From Sediminibacterium sp. (GTDB lineage: Bacteria; Bacteroidota; Bacteroidia; Chitinophagales; Chitinophagaceae): a stretch of DNA of 64,000 bases. The DNA lies in assembly GCF_030695065.1 (NCBI RefSeq), contig NZ_JAUYTR010000009.1:248001-312000 (forward strand), written 5' to 3'. Position numbers and translations under genes: made by a program. Positions 23,968 to 33,766 of the stretch are shown here, piece after piece; the stretch's first letter is position 1, and each line of letters opens with the position of its first letter. Under the pieces are notes generated by a model. That model did not search any database. It was not told where the DNA came from and worked only from the letters and a program-made list of their open reading frames with translations.

Positions 23968-25179
23968 ATGAATCTTCATGAGTACCAGGCTAAAGAATTA
24001 CTCAAAAAATACCATGTTCCTGTACAGGAAGGTATAGCAGTTGACACTGTAATGGCGGCCGAAGAGGCTTATCGTCAAATAAAAACCCAAACTGGCAACA
24101 ATTTTGCCGTAGTGAAAGCACAGATACACGCTGGCGGACGCGGGAAAGGAAAAATTGTAGGTACAGAGCAAAGAGGGGTAGCTGTTGCCAAAAGTGCTGA
24201 AGACGTTACCAGTATTGCTAAGAATATTTTAGGAGGCACTTTGGTAACTATTCAAACAGGCGAAGCAGGAAAGAAAGTGAGCAAAATTTTAGTTGCACAA
24301 GATGTGTACTATTCTGGTCCCAACCCAGTTAAAGAATTCTACTTATCTATCTTGTTAGATAGATCAAAGGGCATGAATGTGGTTATGTATAGCACAGAGG
24401 GTGGAATGGATATTGAAGAAGTAGCACATAATACCCCAGAAAAAATATTTAAAGAGTGGGTTCACCCAGGAGGTGGATTACAAGGATTTCAGGCAAGAAA
24501 AATAGCGTTTAACTTAGGATTAAGCGGAGAAGCTTTCAAAAACTGTGTGAAATTTGTAACGAATTTATACAATGCCTATGTAGGTTTAGATTGTGGGATG
24601 CTTGAGATTAATCCACTATTTAAAACGAGTGATGAAAAGATAATTGCAGTTGATTGCAAAATGAATATTGATGACAATGCTTTAATGCGTCATGCAGATG
24701 TTGCCGCTTTAAGAGATGTAACAGAAGAAGATCCTACTGAAGTAGAAGCAGGTCAATACAATTTGAACTTTGTTAAATTAGATGGCAACGTAGGTTGTAT
24801 GGTAAATGGTGCAGGATTAGCTATGGCTACCATGGATATGATTAAATTGAGCGGTGGTGAACCAGCCAATTTCTTAGACGTAGGCGGTACAGCAAATGCA
24901 CAAACCGTTGAAGCAGGTTTTCGTATCATTATGAAAGATCCAAATGTAAAAGCCATTTTGATTAATATTTTTGGTGGTATTGTAAGATGTGACCGTGTAG
25001 CAGCAGGAGTAATTGAAGCTTACAATAAACTAGGCAATATTAATATCCCAATTATTGTAAGATTACAAGGTACCAACGCCGTTGAAGCCAAGAAATTAAT
25101 TGACGAAAGTGGATTAAAAGTTCAATCTGCTATTCAGTTAAGCGAGGCTGCAGCTTTAGTAAAACAAGCGGTTGCGTAA
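23968..25179 (+). CDS. sucC: Succinate-CoA ligase (ADP-forming) subunit beta
   Basis: 403 residues from ATG 23968; MNLHEYQAKELLKKYHVPV is the usual beginning, and a TTG three codons earlier is not needed. ATP-grasp domain with KAQIHAGGRGKGK near residue 47, ECGMLEINPLF-type metal site (LDCGMLEINPLF), then the CoA-ligase domain with GAGLAMATMDMI and FGGIVRCDRVA. It makes ATP in the TCA cycle with SucD, which is not in this window, so the two subunit genes are split. A terminator follows. Confidence 0.95.
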   Translation: MNLHEYQAKELLKKYHVPVQEGIAVDTVMAAEEAYRQIKTQTGNNFAVVKAQIHAGGRGKGKIVGTEQRGVAVAKSAEDVTSIAKNILGGTLVTIQTGEAGKKVSKILVAQDVYYSGPNPVKEFYLSILLDRSKGMNVVMYSTEGGMDIEEVAHNTPEKIFKEWVHPGGGLQGFQARKIAFNLGLSGEAFKNCVKFVTNLYNAYVGLDCGMLEINPLFKTSDEKIIAVDCKMNIDDNALMRHADVAALRDVTEEDPTEVEAGQYNLNFVKLDGNVGCMVNGAGLAMATMDMIKLSGGEPANFLDVGGTANAQTVEAGFRIIMKDPNVKAILINIFGGIVRCDRVAAGVIEAYNKLGNINIPIIVRLQGTNAVEAKKLIDESGLKVQSAIQLSEAAALVKQAVA

Positions 25180-25198
25180 TTTATAAATGCCTTATTTT

Positions 25199-25240
25199 AA
25201 AGCCATTAGAAAAGTACATCAATTTCTAATGGCTTTTTTT
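25199..25240. terminator. Intrinsic terminator after sucC
   Basis: Perfect 14-bp stem AAAGCCATTAGAAA / TTTCTAATGGCTTT with a 10-nt loop and T tail; it reaches the stop of the convergent SprT-like gene. Confidence 0.9.
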
Positions 25241-25874
25241 ATTGATTAATCACTTCAAGTTGTTTAACTTCTGTTATTGCACTAACTGTATATGTTAATC
25301 CTGTTTTTATTTCAATACAGGTATATCGCTTCCTACGGAGTTCCCCTTTTCTAAATACCTTTCCATTAGACAACCTAAAAAGGGCACCCATAGGTAAATC
25401 AGCAATAAAACAGACTCCCTCTTTCTTACTTGAATTATACTTTCTTAATACCATCAACAATTCTGTTTCTCCATTTGCTGTTGCAGCAGGGGAGATTATT
25501 GATTTTTGTAAAGCAGCTACAATTTCAGTTGGGAATACACCAAATGCTACAAAATCAATCAATAATTTGCTGTAAATAGCCTTCCATTCTTTCCCATGAG
25601 GCTCTACCCTATTTTGATATTGCTCAAAAGTGAGCAAGTGGGCCAACTCATGCAATAGGGTAATTAAAAACTCATAAACGTTTAAATTCCCATTTACACT
25701 AATTCTATGATTGTTACCCTGATGTGCATGTCTATAATCGCCTAGGACCGATTTGCGACTTTTAGCAACAGTTAAATGTACTTTATATTGATAAAGGTAT
25801 TTTACAACATAATCAAAACTACCCGCAGGTAAAAAACGGGCTAATTCATGCAATGGATGCTCAATTGCTGCCAT
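25239..25874 (-). CDS. SprT-like zinc metalloprotease-fold protein
   Basis: 211 residues. LHELAHLLTFEQYQNRVEPHGKEW holds the HExxH site and a downstream His-Gly-Lys-Glu, as in SprT/Spartan domains. The C-terminal 60 residues (GALFRLSNGKVFRKGELRRKRYTCIE) resemble the beta tail of SprT proteins but lack the zinc-ribbon cysteines. Eukaryotic relatives cut DNA-protein crosslinks; the bacterial role is unknown. The ATG overlaps the end of the upstream membrane protein gene by 14 bp. Confidence 0.82.
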   Translation of the reverse strand: MAAIEHPLHELARFLPAGSFDYVVKYLYQYKVHLTVAKSRKSVLGDYRHAHQGNNHRISVNGNLNVYEFLITLLHELAHLLTFEQYQNRVEPHGKEWKAIYSKLLIDFVAFGVFPTEIVAALQKSIISPAATANGETELLMVLRKYNSSKKEGVCFIADLPMGALFRLSNGKVFRKGELRRKRYTCIEIKTGLTYTVSAITEVKQLEVINQ

Positions 25875-26268
25875 TTTTTTTAGTCGGTTTTATTTGCATG
25901 GCCATTTTTACTTCTAACCAAGTATAAAGTATATACAATCCCATACTTAAAAATATTCCATTTATACTTTGGGCTTCGCCCACATTATATAGGTAAATAA
26001 ATGCTGCAGTTCCCAACACAAAAAGCTTCAATACTACAGACCCCATTACACTTCTTACCATGGCATGGGGGTTGGTATTGTTTACCGACTTTATTTGCGA
26101 ACGTATACTAACAGTACAAATAACGAACAATAATGTATTCGCACCTGCTACCATGACTGGGTCAATTTGCTTCAGTTTTAATGCATCACTAAATAGCAAA
26201 CAGATCCCATTTACTACTCCAAATAATACAATTAGGGGAATATAAAATTGTTGAAACTTAGTTTTCAT
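25861..26268 (-). CDS. Small four-helix membrane protein, unknown
   Basis: 135 residues with four hydrophobic stretches (about 9-27, 38-54, 74-93, 102-120). No motif I recognise; size and layout resemble the accessory AtpI/Atp-type or DUF-type inner-membrane proteins, but no atp genes are near. Between the M23-like stub gene (9 bp) and the SprT-like gene (overlap), so the three probably form one transcript. Confidence 0.65.
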   Translation of the reverse strand: MKTKFQQFYIPLIVLFGVVNGICLLFSDALKLKQIDPVMVAGANTLLFVICTVSIRSQIKSVNNTNPHAMVRSVMGSVVLKLFVLGTAAFIYLYNVGEAQSINGIFLSMGLYILYTWLEVKMAMQIKPTKKNGSN

Positions 26269-26277
26269 GAATGCAAT

Positions 26278-26673
26278 TTAATCGTTAGATGCTTCCACTT
26301 TAGGTAGCGCCAATGGAACAGTGTCTAAAGTAGCTGGCTTATCGCCAGCCAATACCTTTTTTATACCTTCTAAGTATTGTTCTTTATACCTTATTTCATT
26401 TTCTAAAGAATCAGTCCTAATTTTCAATAACTGTAAAGCAGTTCTACTCTCCTTGGTACCGTACCCAGGTATATAATATTTTAAAGGAGAGAAAGCAATC
26501 AATGCAATGGTAAAACCAACCAGCAAAACAAATACTGTACTCAAACCAATATATACACTTAATCTAGATAATCTAAATGCCACCATCTCTTCATAAGTGT
26601 CGTCATTCATAATTACCAAGCGATAAGTATTCCTTAATCGCTTAAATGTATTTCCGGTATTTATTTTATTCAT
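26278..26673 (-). CDS. Membrane coiled-coil protein resembling the N-terminus of Bacteroidota M23 peptidases, without peptidase domain
   Basis: 131 residues. TYRLVIMNDDTYEEMVAF, a membrane helix at about 37-59, then AFSPLKYYIPGYGTKES and a coiled coil (LLKIRTDSLENEIRYKEQYL) match what I know of the start of LytM/M23 envelope peptidases in this phylum. The chain ends at a Pro-rich tail with no LytM domain or zinc ligands. The next gene begins 9 bp on in good order, so this is a short protein and not an obvious frameshift remnant. It may act as a scaffold or regulator of cell-wall hydrolysis. Diverges from the SprE-like gene. Confidence 0.65.
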   Translation of the reverse strand: MNKINTGNTFKRLRNTYRLVIMNDDTYEEMVAFRLSRLSVYIGLSTVFVLLVGFTIALIAFSPLKYYIPGYGTKESRTALQLLKIRTDSLENEIRYKEQYLEGIKKVLAGDKPATLDTVPLALPKVEASND

Positions 26674-26756
26674 ATTATAAAAACTGGTTAAAGGTAAGGA
26701 TTGGTTCGGTTTTATATCTGTATGGTGCAGAAATAACTGTATTTTTAATGGATTTT

Positions 26757-29669
26757 ATGCGCCAATTTCTAAAATATTCAAAACAGGGCCTTTTAGGCAT
26801 TTTCATATTAAGTTGTTCCTATTTAAGTGCACAGCCCAACACTACTATTGAATTAACTAAACCAGAAAAATACCAAAGCCGTTTACTCCCTGCAGAAAAA
26901 TCTGGAAATAAGAAGTTCACTATTCCAAAAAGAATTTACAATAATACAGTAAGCCATTACAACTACTACTACAATGCTTCCGTTAAGCTTAATGATATCA
27001 TTTTAGCGGCTAAAAACCAATATAAAGAAGATTATACAGAATTGCTACCCTTTTACAACTATTCCTTAGATGAAACTGCTAAAGGGCAAATAGACAGTGT
27101 GATATATAAATGCACTGCTGGTATATTATTACACGACTTAAGGAGCGACTGGGTAGATCAGTTGTATTTATTAATGGGGAATGCGTACATGCATCGAAAA
27201 GATTTTGATTCTGCTGCCTTGGTATTCAATTATATCAACTATGCATTTGCAGCAAAAGACGAAGGATATGACTTACCAATAGGAAGTAATTTAAGTAGTA
27301 AAGGCGGTGCATTTTCTATTAGTACAGACGAAAAAAGAAATTTTTGGAGAAAAATAAGTTCTCCTAAGCCAGCTAGAAATGAAAGCTTTTTATTTCAGTC
27401 TCGAAATTTTATTGAACAAGAAAAGCTTGCTGAAGCAGAAGCACTATTACAAATTTTAGCAGCAGATAAATTTTTCCCAGAAAGATTAAAAACAACCTGG
27501 AACGAATACACTGCCTATTTACTCTACAAAGAAAAGCAATACGATAGTGCCGCTTTTTATCTTTCGAAAGCTTTACCTAATGCGCATTCAAAGTTAGAAA
27601 CAGCTAGATGGGAATATTTAATTGCTCAAATGTATTCGTTATCTAACCAAGACTCTTTATCGGTTGTTTGGTATGAAAAAGCAATTACCCATACACCTGA
27701 TCCTTTAATGGATGTTTATGCTAGGCTAAATATTGTATCTCTATCCTCCGAGAAAAAAGCAAATGCCGTTAATTTTCATTTATTGCAGCTTTTGGCAATG
27801 GCCAAAAAAGAAAAATACCAAGGCTACAGAGACCTTATTTATTATGCAGCGGCCGAAATAGAAATTAGACAAAATAATTTAAATAATGCAGAAAACTGGT
27901 TAAACAAAAGTATTAACTACAGCGAAGAGAATAATTCGCAAAAATCAAAATCCTATTTTCTCTTAGCAGAAACCTTATACAAAAACAAAAAATACATTTC
28001 TGCATCTGCTGCTTACGACAGCCTATCTATTAGTTTACTAAATACAGCTGAATCAAATACAGTAAACCAAAAAAAAGCACCGTTAAATAGAATAGCCCTT
28101 GCATTAAAATCTGTTAACAGAGAAGATAGTCTACAAAAAATTGCATTACTCCCTGAAACAGAAAGGGATGCCTTATTGAAAGCTTTATTAAAAAAATTAA
28201 GAAAAGAAAAAGGCATAAAAGAATCAGATACAGAAACCAGTTTTGGATTAAGTGGCTCTATAGCAGCACCAACAGACTTATTTGCACCTCCAACTGGCAA
28301 CACTGGATTTTACTTTACCAATAATTCCTTAAAAACCAAGGGGCTGGCCGATTTTAAAGCTAAGTGGGGTAATAGGCCCAATATTGATAATTGGAGAAGA
28401 CAGTCTGCAATAGATAGGAACGTTGGTGCAATGGCAATTGATAACGATCAAAAGCCCAACAACACTAAATCTGCACAAAATACTGTCTTGAGCCTTGAAA
28501 CTTTAAAAGATAGCATTCCACTTACTATAGAAAAGCTAGCTATTTCTAATGATACCATCTTGAACTCGCTCATTTTGAGTGCTGGCATTTTTCAATACCA
28601 GCTTAGAGATGTTTTAGCGGCCACTGAAACCTATGAAGAAATTGCAAAACGTTTTGCTGAGAGTAGCGCATTAGAAGAAGTTTGGTTTCAATTACATAAT
28701 TCTTATAGTAAACAAAATCAGTTTAAAAAGGCAGACTCAGTAAAGCAATTACTAAATGCATTTTACCCAAAAGGAAAAAATAATCAACTGCTTCAGTCGG
28801 GAGTCAATTTAAAAGAAGCAGAAACCAATCAGCTTTATGCCCATATTTATAACCAATTTATAGAAGGTAAATTTGAAGAAGCCATTGCCAATAAAAAGAA
28901 AGCGGATATACAATTAGGCAGTTCTTATTGGACACCTCAATTGCTCTATATAGAATCAGTTTACTATATCAAACAAAAGCAGGATAGTACTGCTAAAAAC
29001 AGATTGAACGAAATTAGCCGCCTCTTTCCAGCAAGTCCAATTGCTGAGAAAGCAAAGACAATGCTTGAAGTGCTAAGCAAAAGGGCGGAAATTGAAGCAT
29101 ACTTGACCAATTTAACAATAGAAAGACCTGTTGAAGTAGTGGAAAGAAAAATAGATTTAAATACAACCAACGCACAAGATTTACCTATTGTTTCAAAAGC
29201 GCCCACAGTTGTAAAAGTTCCTGAGAAGGTAATACCTAGCTTACCTATAACCGCTGCGCCGGTTGAAAAACCAACTCTTCCAGAATCTTATGATTTTAAT
29301 GCAACGGATTCTCAATATGTGGCCATTGCTTTATATAAAGTTGACCCCATTTTTGTAAGCGAAGCAAGAAATGCTTTTAATAGGTTTAACCAAGAAAGGT
29401 ATTATGGGCAGAAACTCCCTATTAACGTTATAAGAGTGAATGATACAGAACAAATATTGTTAATTGGTCCATTTATAAATGCTGCCGAAGCAAGCACTTA
29501 TACAGACAAGAATAAGTCTTTGGCTGCATCCAGAATTATGCCATGGCTAACAACTGACAAGTACAGCTTTAGCATTATTAGTCCTAAAAACTTAACGCTT
29601 TTAAGAAAAAAAGGGGAAACAACTACTTATTGGCAACTAGTGAGAAATCTGTTTCCCGATAAGTATTAA
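26757..29669 (+). CDS. TPR lipoprotein resembling PorW/SprE (type IX secretion / gliding)
   Basis: About 970 residues. I chose ATG 26757 because MRQFLKYSKQGLLGIFILSC is a good export signal with a plausible lipobox (ILSC); frames from 26646 add a non-signal stretch. The start RIYNNTVSHYNYYYNASVKLND, the LYLLMGNAYMHRKDFDSAA repeat region, many TPR-like pairs, and a C-terminal module (YVAIALYKVDPIFVSEARNAF... QILLIGPFINAAEA) fit the PorW/SprE family. Those lipoproteins link parts of the type IX secretion system. Family call rests on overall pattern, not a search. PBP1A follows on the same strand, 29 bp later. Confidence 0.6.
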   Translation: MRQFLKYSKQGLLGIFILSCSYLSAQPNTTIELTKPEKYQSRLLPAEKSGNKKFTIPKRIYNNTVSHYNYYYNASVKLNDIILAAKNQYKEDYTELLPFYNYSLDETAKGQIDSVIYKCTAGILLHDLRSDWVDQLYLLMGNAYMHRKDFDSAALVFNYINYAFAAKDEGYDLPIGSNLSSKGGAFSISTDEKRNFWRKISSPKPARNESFLFQSRNFIEQEKLAEAEALLQILAADKFFPERLKTTWNEYTAYLLYKEKQYDSAAFYLSKALPNAHSKLETARWEYLIAQMYSLSNQDSLSVVWYEKAITHTPDPLMDVYARLNIVSLSSEKKANAVNFHLLQLLAMAKKEKYQGYRDLIYYAAAEIEIRQNNLNNAENWLNKSINYSEENNSQKSKSYFLLAETLYKNKKYISASAAYDSLSISLLNTAESNTVNQKKAPLNRIALALKSVNREDSLQKIALLPETERDALLKALLKKLRKEKGIKESDTETSFGLSGSIAAPTDLFAPPTGNTGFYFTNNSLKTKGLADFKAKWGNRPNIDNWRRQSAIDRNVGAMAIDNDQKPNNTKSAQNTVLSLETLKDSIPLTIEKLAISNDTILNSLILSAGIFQYQLRDVLAATETYEEIAKRFAESSALEEVWFQLHNSYSKQNQFKKADSVKQLLNAFYPKGKNNQLLQSGVNLKEAETNQLYAHIYNQFIEGKFEEAIANKKKADIQLGSSYWTPQLLYIESVYYIKQKQDSTAKNRLNEISRLFPASPIAEKAKTMLEVLSKRAEIEAYLTNLTIERPVEVVERKIDLNTTNAQDLPIVSKAPTVVKVPEKVIPSLPITAAPVEKPTLPESYDFNATDSQYVAIALYKVDPIFVSEARNAFNRFNQERYYGQKLPINVIRVNDTEQILLIGPFINAAEASTYTDKNKSLAASRIMPWLTTDKYSFSIISPKNLTLLRKKGETTTYWQLVRNLFPDKY

Positions 29670-29698
29670 TTTTACCCATACAAAACAGCGCATTGACA

Positions 29699-32104
29699 AT
29701 GACTAAACCGGTTCGTATTTTTTGGCGTATATTTTTTGGAGGCTTTGCCTTTGTGATTATTCTATTGGCTATGCTCAATTTTGGTTGGATTGGAAGCATG
29801 CCCGATTTAGACGATATTGAAAATCCATCAGCTTCTTTGGCTTCCCAAGTTTATGCCGAAGATGGCACATTGATGGGTAAATATTATATTGAAGATCGAA
29901 TTAATGTTCATTATAAAGATATAAGCAAGCATATAATTGAAGCTTTAATTGCAACAGAAGACGAGCGTTTTTATGCGCACAGCGGTATTGACGCTAGGTC
30001 TTTAGGAAGGGCTATATTTTATTTAGGAAGTGAGGGAGGGGCGAGTACAATAACCATGCAAACAGCAAAGAACCTTTTCACAGAAAATTGGAGCACTAAG
30101 AATTTTATATTAAGGGCCCTCCAAAAAATCAAGGAAGGGATTATTGCAGTTAAGCTTGAAAGAAATTTCACAAAGGAAGAAATCATCACTTTGTATTTAA
30201 ATACAGTTGCTTACAGCGACAATGTATTTGGAATCAGAAATGCTTCTAAAACATTTTTTCAAAAGGAGCCCGATAGAGTGAATGTAGAAGAAGCCGCAGT
30301 TCTAATTGGAATGCTAAAAGGCGCAACGCTTTATAATCCAAGAAGAAACCCAAAATTATCATTAGATAGAAGAAATACGGTACTGAGCCAAATGGTTAGA
30401 AACAACTATTTGGATGCACAACAAGCCGAAATATTAAAACGTCAACCTATTGAGCTTAACTACAAAAAGCTAGATGAAACCACAGGTTTAGGGCCATATT
30501 TCAGAATGATTCTTGGAGAAGAAATGAAAAAATGGTGCAAAGAAAACACAAAAAATAATGGAGATCAATATGACTTATATAGAGATGGTTTAAAAATTTA
30601 TACTACTATCAACCCTAGAATGCAATTGTATGCAGAAGAAGCTGTAGCAAAGCATATGAGCTATATGCAGAAGCTCTTTAATACCCAAGAAAATATTAGA
30701 ACAGGTAGTATTTGGAAAGGGTTTGAAACAAATCTAGATCAAGCAATAAAACAAACAGACCGTTGGAAAAATTTAAAAAGAGAAGGTTTAACCGACGAAG
30801 AAAACTTGCGAACTTTTTACCAGAAAGTACCCATGCGTGTATTTGCTTGGAATAATAATAGAGGTATTGATACTACTATGACTCCATTTGATTCCATTAA
30901 ATACCACAAACAAATGTTGCAAGCAGGCTTTATGGTAATGGACCCACTAAATGGTCAAATAAAAGCTTGGGTAGGTGGCATTGATTTTAAAACATTTAAA
31001 TACGATCACGCCAATATCAATACAAAAAGACAAGTAGGAAGTACTATTAAGCCCCTTTTATACAGCTTGGCAATTGAAGAAGCTGGCCTAAACCCCAACT
31101 CACCAGTTCAGGATATTCAACAAAATTTTGGACAATATGGGCTGGTACCTGCTACTTCTAAAACATGTACTGGCGCTACCATTCCAATGGCCATTGCATT
31201 GGCTAAATCTAGAAACTGCGCTTCTGCATATATTATGAAGCAGTTGGATAATACTGCTAATAACGGGGCAAAAAGATTCGTTGAGTTTTTAGAGAAATGC
31301 GAATTAAAAACTAAGATTGAACCTTACCCTTCTATAGCATTAGGTGCTTGCGAAATTTCTTTATTTGAAATGATGCAAGCTTACAGCATGTTTCCTGGAA
31401 GAGGCTTTAATGCAAAGCCCATGTATATTACCAGAATTGAAGATAGAAATGGTAATGTGCTGGCCACTTTTACTCCTCAAAGAAAAGAAGTGATTAATGA
31501 TGTTACTGCCTATTCAGTCATTAAAATGATGCAAGGGGTATTAACCAATGGAACCGGTGCCGGTATCTGGGGACATGGAATTCCATCTGGCTTGCAAGTA
31601 GCAGGTAAAACAGGAACTACCAATAATAACAGTGACGCTTGGTTTATGGGATATACGCCGCAATACCTTGCTGGTGGTTGGGTTGGATGCGACGACCGTT
31701 TTATTCGCTTTAATAGCAAGAATGGTGAAGGCGGTAGAGCAGCAATGCCAATTTGGGCTTACTTCTTTAATAAAGCTATAGCTGATCCTAATTGTGGCAT
31801 AGACACTAAGCTAAGCTTCATTAAACCGGAAGTGATGAGTAACGATATTATCATTGATTACATTAATGGCACCAATCCAATTTTAGGAGGTGAAGGAGAA
31901 GACATGGGAACAGGTACTTCAGAAGATTATGAGATTCCAAAAAATATTAAACCAGAAGAATTAGGAGCAGAATCTGATATCATTATCGAGAATAAAAAAC
32001 CTGCAACCCCACCTGCAACTCCTGGAAGCAATACCAACAAACCTGCAGACAAACCCAAAGCAGTACTTCCTCCTCCTGTTAAAAAGCCAGGTGGAAATAA
32101 ATAA
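29699..32104 (+). CDS. Class A penicillin-binding protein 1A
   Basis: 801 residues from ATG 29699 (TTG two codons earlier is rejected). One membrane anchor (about 10-32), then a GT51 glycosyltransferase domain with catalytic Glu87 in ATEDERFYAHSG and GASTITMQTAKNLF, then a transpeptidase domain with STIKPL (active Ser and Lys), SRNCASAY and KTGTTNNNSDAWF. A Pro/Thr-rich tail of about 60 residues closes the chain. It polymerises and crosslinks peptidoglycan. The stop codon abuts that of the convergent bshC without any spacer. Confidence 0.93.
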   Translation: MTKPVRIFWRIFFGGFAFVIILLAMLNFGWIGSMPDLDDIENPSASLASQVYAEDGTLMGKYYIEDRINVHYKDISKHIIEALIATEDERFYAHSGIDARSLGRAIFYLGSEGGASTITMQTAKNLFTENWSTKNFILRALQKIKEGIIAVKLERNFTKEEIITLYLNTVAYSDNVFGIRNASKTFFQKEPDRVNVEEAAVLIGMLKGATLYNPRRNPKLSLDRRNTVLSQMVRNNYLDAQQAEILKRQPIELNYKKLDETTGLGPYFRMILGEEMKKWCKENTKNNGDQYDLYRDGLKIYTTINPRMQLYAEEAVAKHMSYMQKLFNTQENIRTGSIWKGFETNLDQAIKQTDRWKNLKREGLTDEENLRTFYQKVPMRVFAWNNNRGIDTTMTPFDSIKYHKQMLQAGFMVMDPLNGQIKAWVGGIDFKTFKYDHANINTKRQVGSTIKPLLYSLAIEEAGLNPNSPVQDIQQNFGQYGLVPATSKTCTGATIPMAIALAKSRNCASAYIMKQLDNTANNGAKRFVEFLEKCELKTKIEPYPSIALGACEISLFEMMQAYSMFPGRGFNAKPMYITRIEDRNGNVLATFTPQRKEVINDVTAYSVIKMMQGVLTNGTGAGIWGHGIPSGLQVAGKTGTTNNNSDAWFMGYTPQYLAGGWVGCDDRFIRFNSKNGEGGRAAMPIWAYFFNKAIADPNCGIDTKLSFIKPEVMSNDIIIDYINGTNPILGGEGEDMGTGTSEDYEIPKNIKPEELGAESDIIIENKKPATPPATPGSNTNKPADKPKAVLPPPVKKPGGNK

Positions 32105-33706
32105 TTATTGATTCAATTTGATTAAACCAAACGCCGAACTTAATCCCTTTGAAGATTGATAAATGCATTCAATAAGGGCTGAGCCATATTGGCTATAAAA
32201 TAAAGCGATATTTTCATGACGTTCTTGCAAACTATTGCTTGGAAATAAGTTTTGCTTCAATACTTGTATTTGTTGTGTTGCTGTTGCAAATTTTCTTTTT
32301 TCGGCTCTTCTAATTTTATTTTCTAACGCTTTTATTCTTTTAAGCGCATTGGCTTCAAGCGCAAGTATATGTTCATTTAAAGAGGCATCCACTAAACCCG
32401 CTTTGTTCTTTAGCTTTAAATAAAATGCTGTTAAGTCTTCTAATTCTGTAGCAAGGCTTAATTCATTGTTAGAATGACTTGCAACATATTCTTTTATCAA
32501 CTGATGTTCAGGTGAAAATAATGCCTGGTTGCTCAGTTCTAGAGCTTTTTGTTTGGTCCCCATTTTTGGAGATAAGATTGCAAAAGAATTCCGCAGCAGT
32601 AAAACCGGGAAAGCCACCCCTGCAGCTTCAAATACATTTTTGAGTTCTAGCCAATAAGCCAGTTCTCCTCCTCCCCCAATAAAAACAATATTCGGCAGAA
32701 TAGACTCTTGAAATGCGCCTCTTAAAATCACGTTTGGACTAAACCTTTCAGGATGGTCTTGTAGTTCTTGTAAAATGGCTTCTTGGGTAAATTGAATATT
32801 CAAAGCAGCCACTTCATAAATACCATTATTGAATTCAATTCTTTCTCTTTTATCACCAATTAAATAAAATAAATTGATTGGCCTTCCTGCAGCTTGTACT
32901 TTGTAATTTTCTTGCAATTTTACAATGGTCGTCGCAACAATTTTTTCTGAAAATTGCAGTGTTAATTCTTTTTCAATTACAGGAGCAAATAAAGCTTTTA
33001 ATCGTGCATTGTCTGGAACCAAAACAATCAATCCATAGGAACCAAAAAGTGAATTAACCAATTCTAAAGTTGCTTGTTGAATGGTTTTTCCAATGGTATA
33101 ACAAGTTGAAAATAATTGCGTCAATTCGTTTCCAAAAGGTAATATACCAATTTGTCCTGAAATTAAATGGATGAGTGAAACAAATAATTTGTCTACTTTC
33201 ATTCTACCCACCGCCCCTGTTTGTGCGGTATTCCAAACTAATTTCTCTCCGCCAATATTTACAAATCCCAATTCATCTAAATCGGCATCTTCGCTTCCCA
33301 TATAATAAACAGGAATAAACTTTTTCTGTGGAAACGCAACAGAAAGTTCTTCTGCCAATTTGATGGTATGAACGATTTTGTAAATAAAGTACAGAGGCCC
33401 TGTAAAAATATTGGGTTGATGCGCTGTAGTAATAGTATATGTATTGGGCAATTGTAAATCTTGAATATGCTGTTGCACTTTGGAACTGATAGCAATTCCA
33501 TGATATTGCAAAGTCAATTCTTCTACCAGAACTTTTCTGTTTACTGGATGTAAATCTCTAGCACTCATTGCAGATTGAACACCTTCTAAACTGGTGTTAT
33601 GCAAATAAAATGGCTTTAAATTTTCGTGTTGTTGCAGGTAATCCTGAACAATCTTAGAAAAAAATCCGGTTTTTTCGTATGGCAAATACTGGGTGCTACA
33701 ATCCAT
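32105..33706 (-). CDS. bshC: Bacillithiol synthase (cysteine-adding enzyme) BshC
   Basis: 533 residues. TTAHQPNIFTGPLYFIYKI, YYMGSEDADLDEL, FIGGGGELAYWLELKNVF and a long C-terminal coiled coil (LEANALKRIKALENKIRRAEKRK) match BshC. It ligates cysteine to glucosaminyl-malate in the last step of bacillithiol synthesis, the low-molecular-weight thiol of many Bacteroidota and Firmicutes. BshA and BshB are not in the window. Single gene facing PBP1A. Confidence 0.93.
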   Translation of the reverse strand: MDCSTQYLPYEKTGFFSKIVQDYLQQHENLKPFYLHNTSLEGVQSAMSARDLHPVNRKVLVEELTLQYHGIAISSKVQQHIQDLQLPNTYTITTAHQPNIFTGPLYFIYKIVHTIKLAEELSVAFPQKKFIPVYYMGSEDADLDELGFVNIGGEKLVWNTAQTGAVGRMKVDKLFVSLIHLISGQIGILPFGNELTQLFSTCYTIGKTIQQATLELVNSLFGSYGLIVLVPDNARLKALFAPVIEKELTLQFSEKIVATTIVKLQENYKVQAAGRPINLFYLIGDKRERIEFNNGIYEVAALNIQFTQEAILQELQDHPERFSPNVILRGAFQESILPNIVFIGGGGELAYWLELKNVFEAAGVAFPVLLLRNSFAILSPKMGTKQKALELSNQALFSPEHQLIKEYVASHSNNELSLATELEDLTAFYLKLKNKAGLVDASLNEHILALEANALKRIKALENKIRRAEKRKFATATQQIQVLKQNLFPSNSLQERHENIALFYSQYGSALIECIYQSSKGLSSAFGLIKLNQ

Positions 33707-33766
33707 ATAGAATGTAAAAATACAACATCATTGATTTATCTAAGTCTTATATTATTGAGGTTTAGA

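Noticed and set aside
26646..26756. Longer start of the PorW/SprE-like protein
   Set aside because: The added residues spoil the lipoprotein signal and overlap the divergent stub gene.
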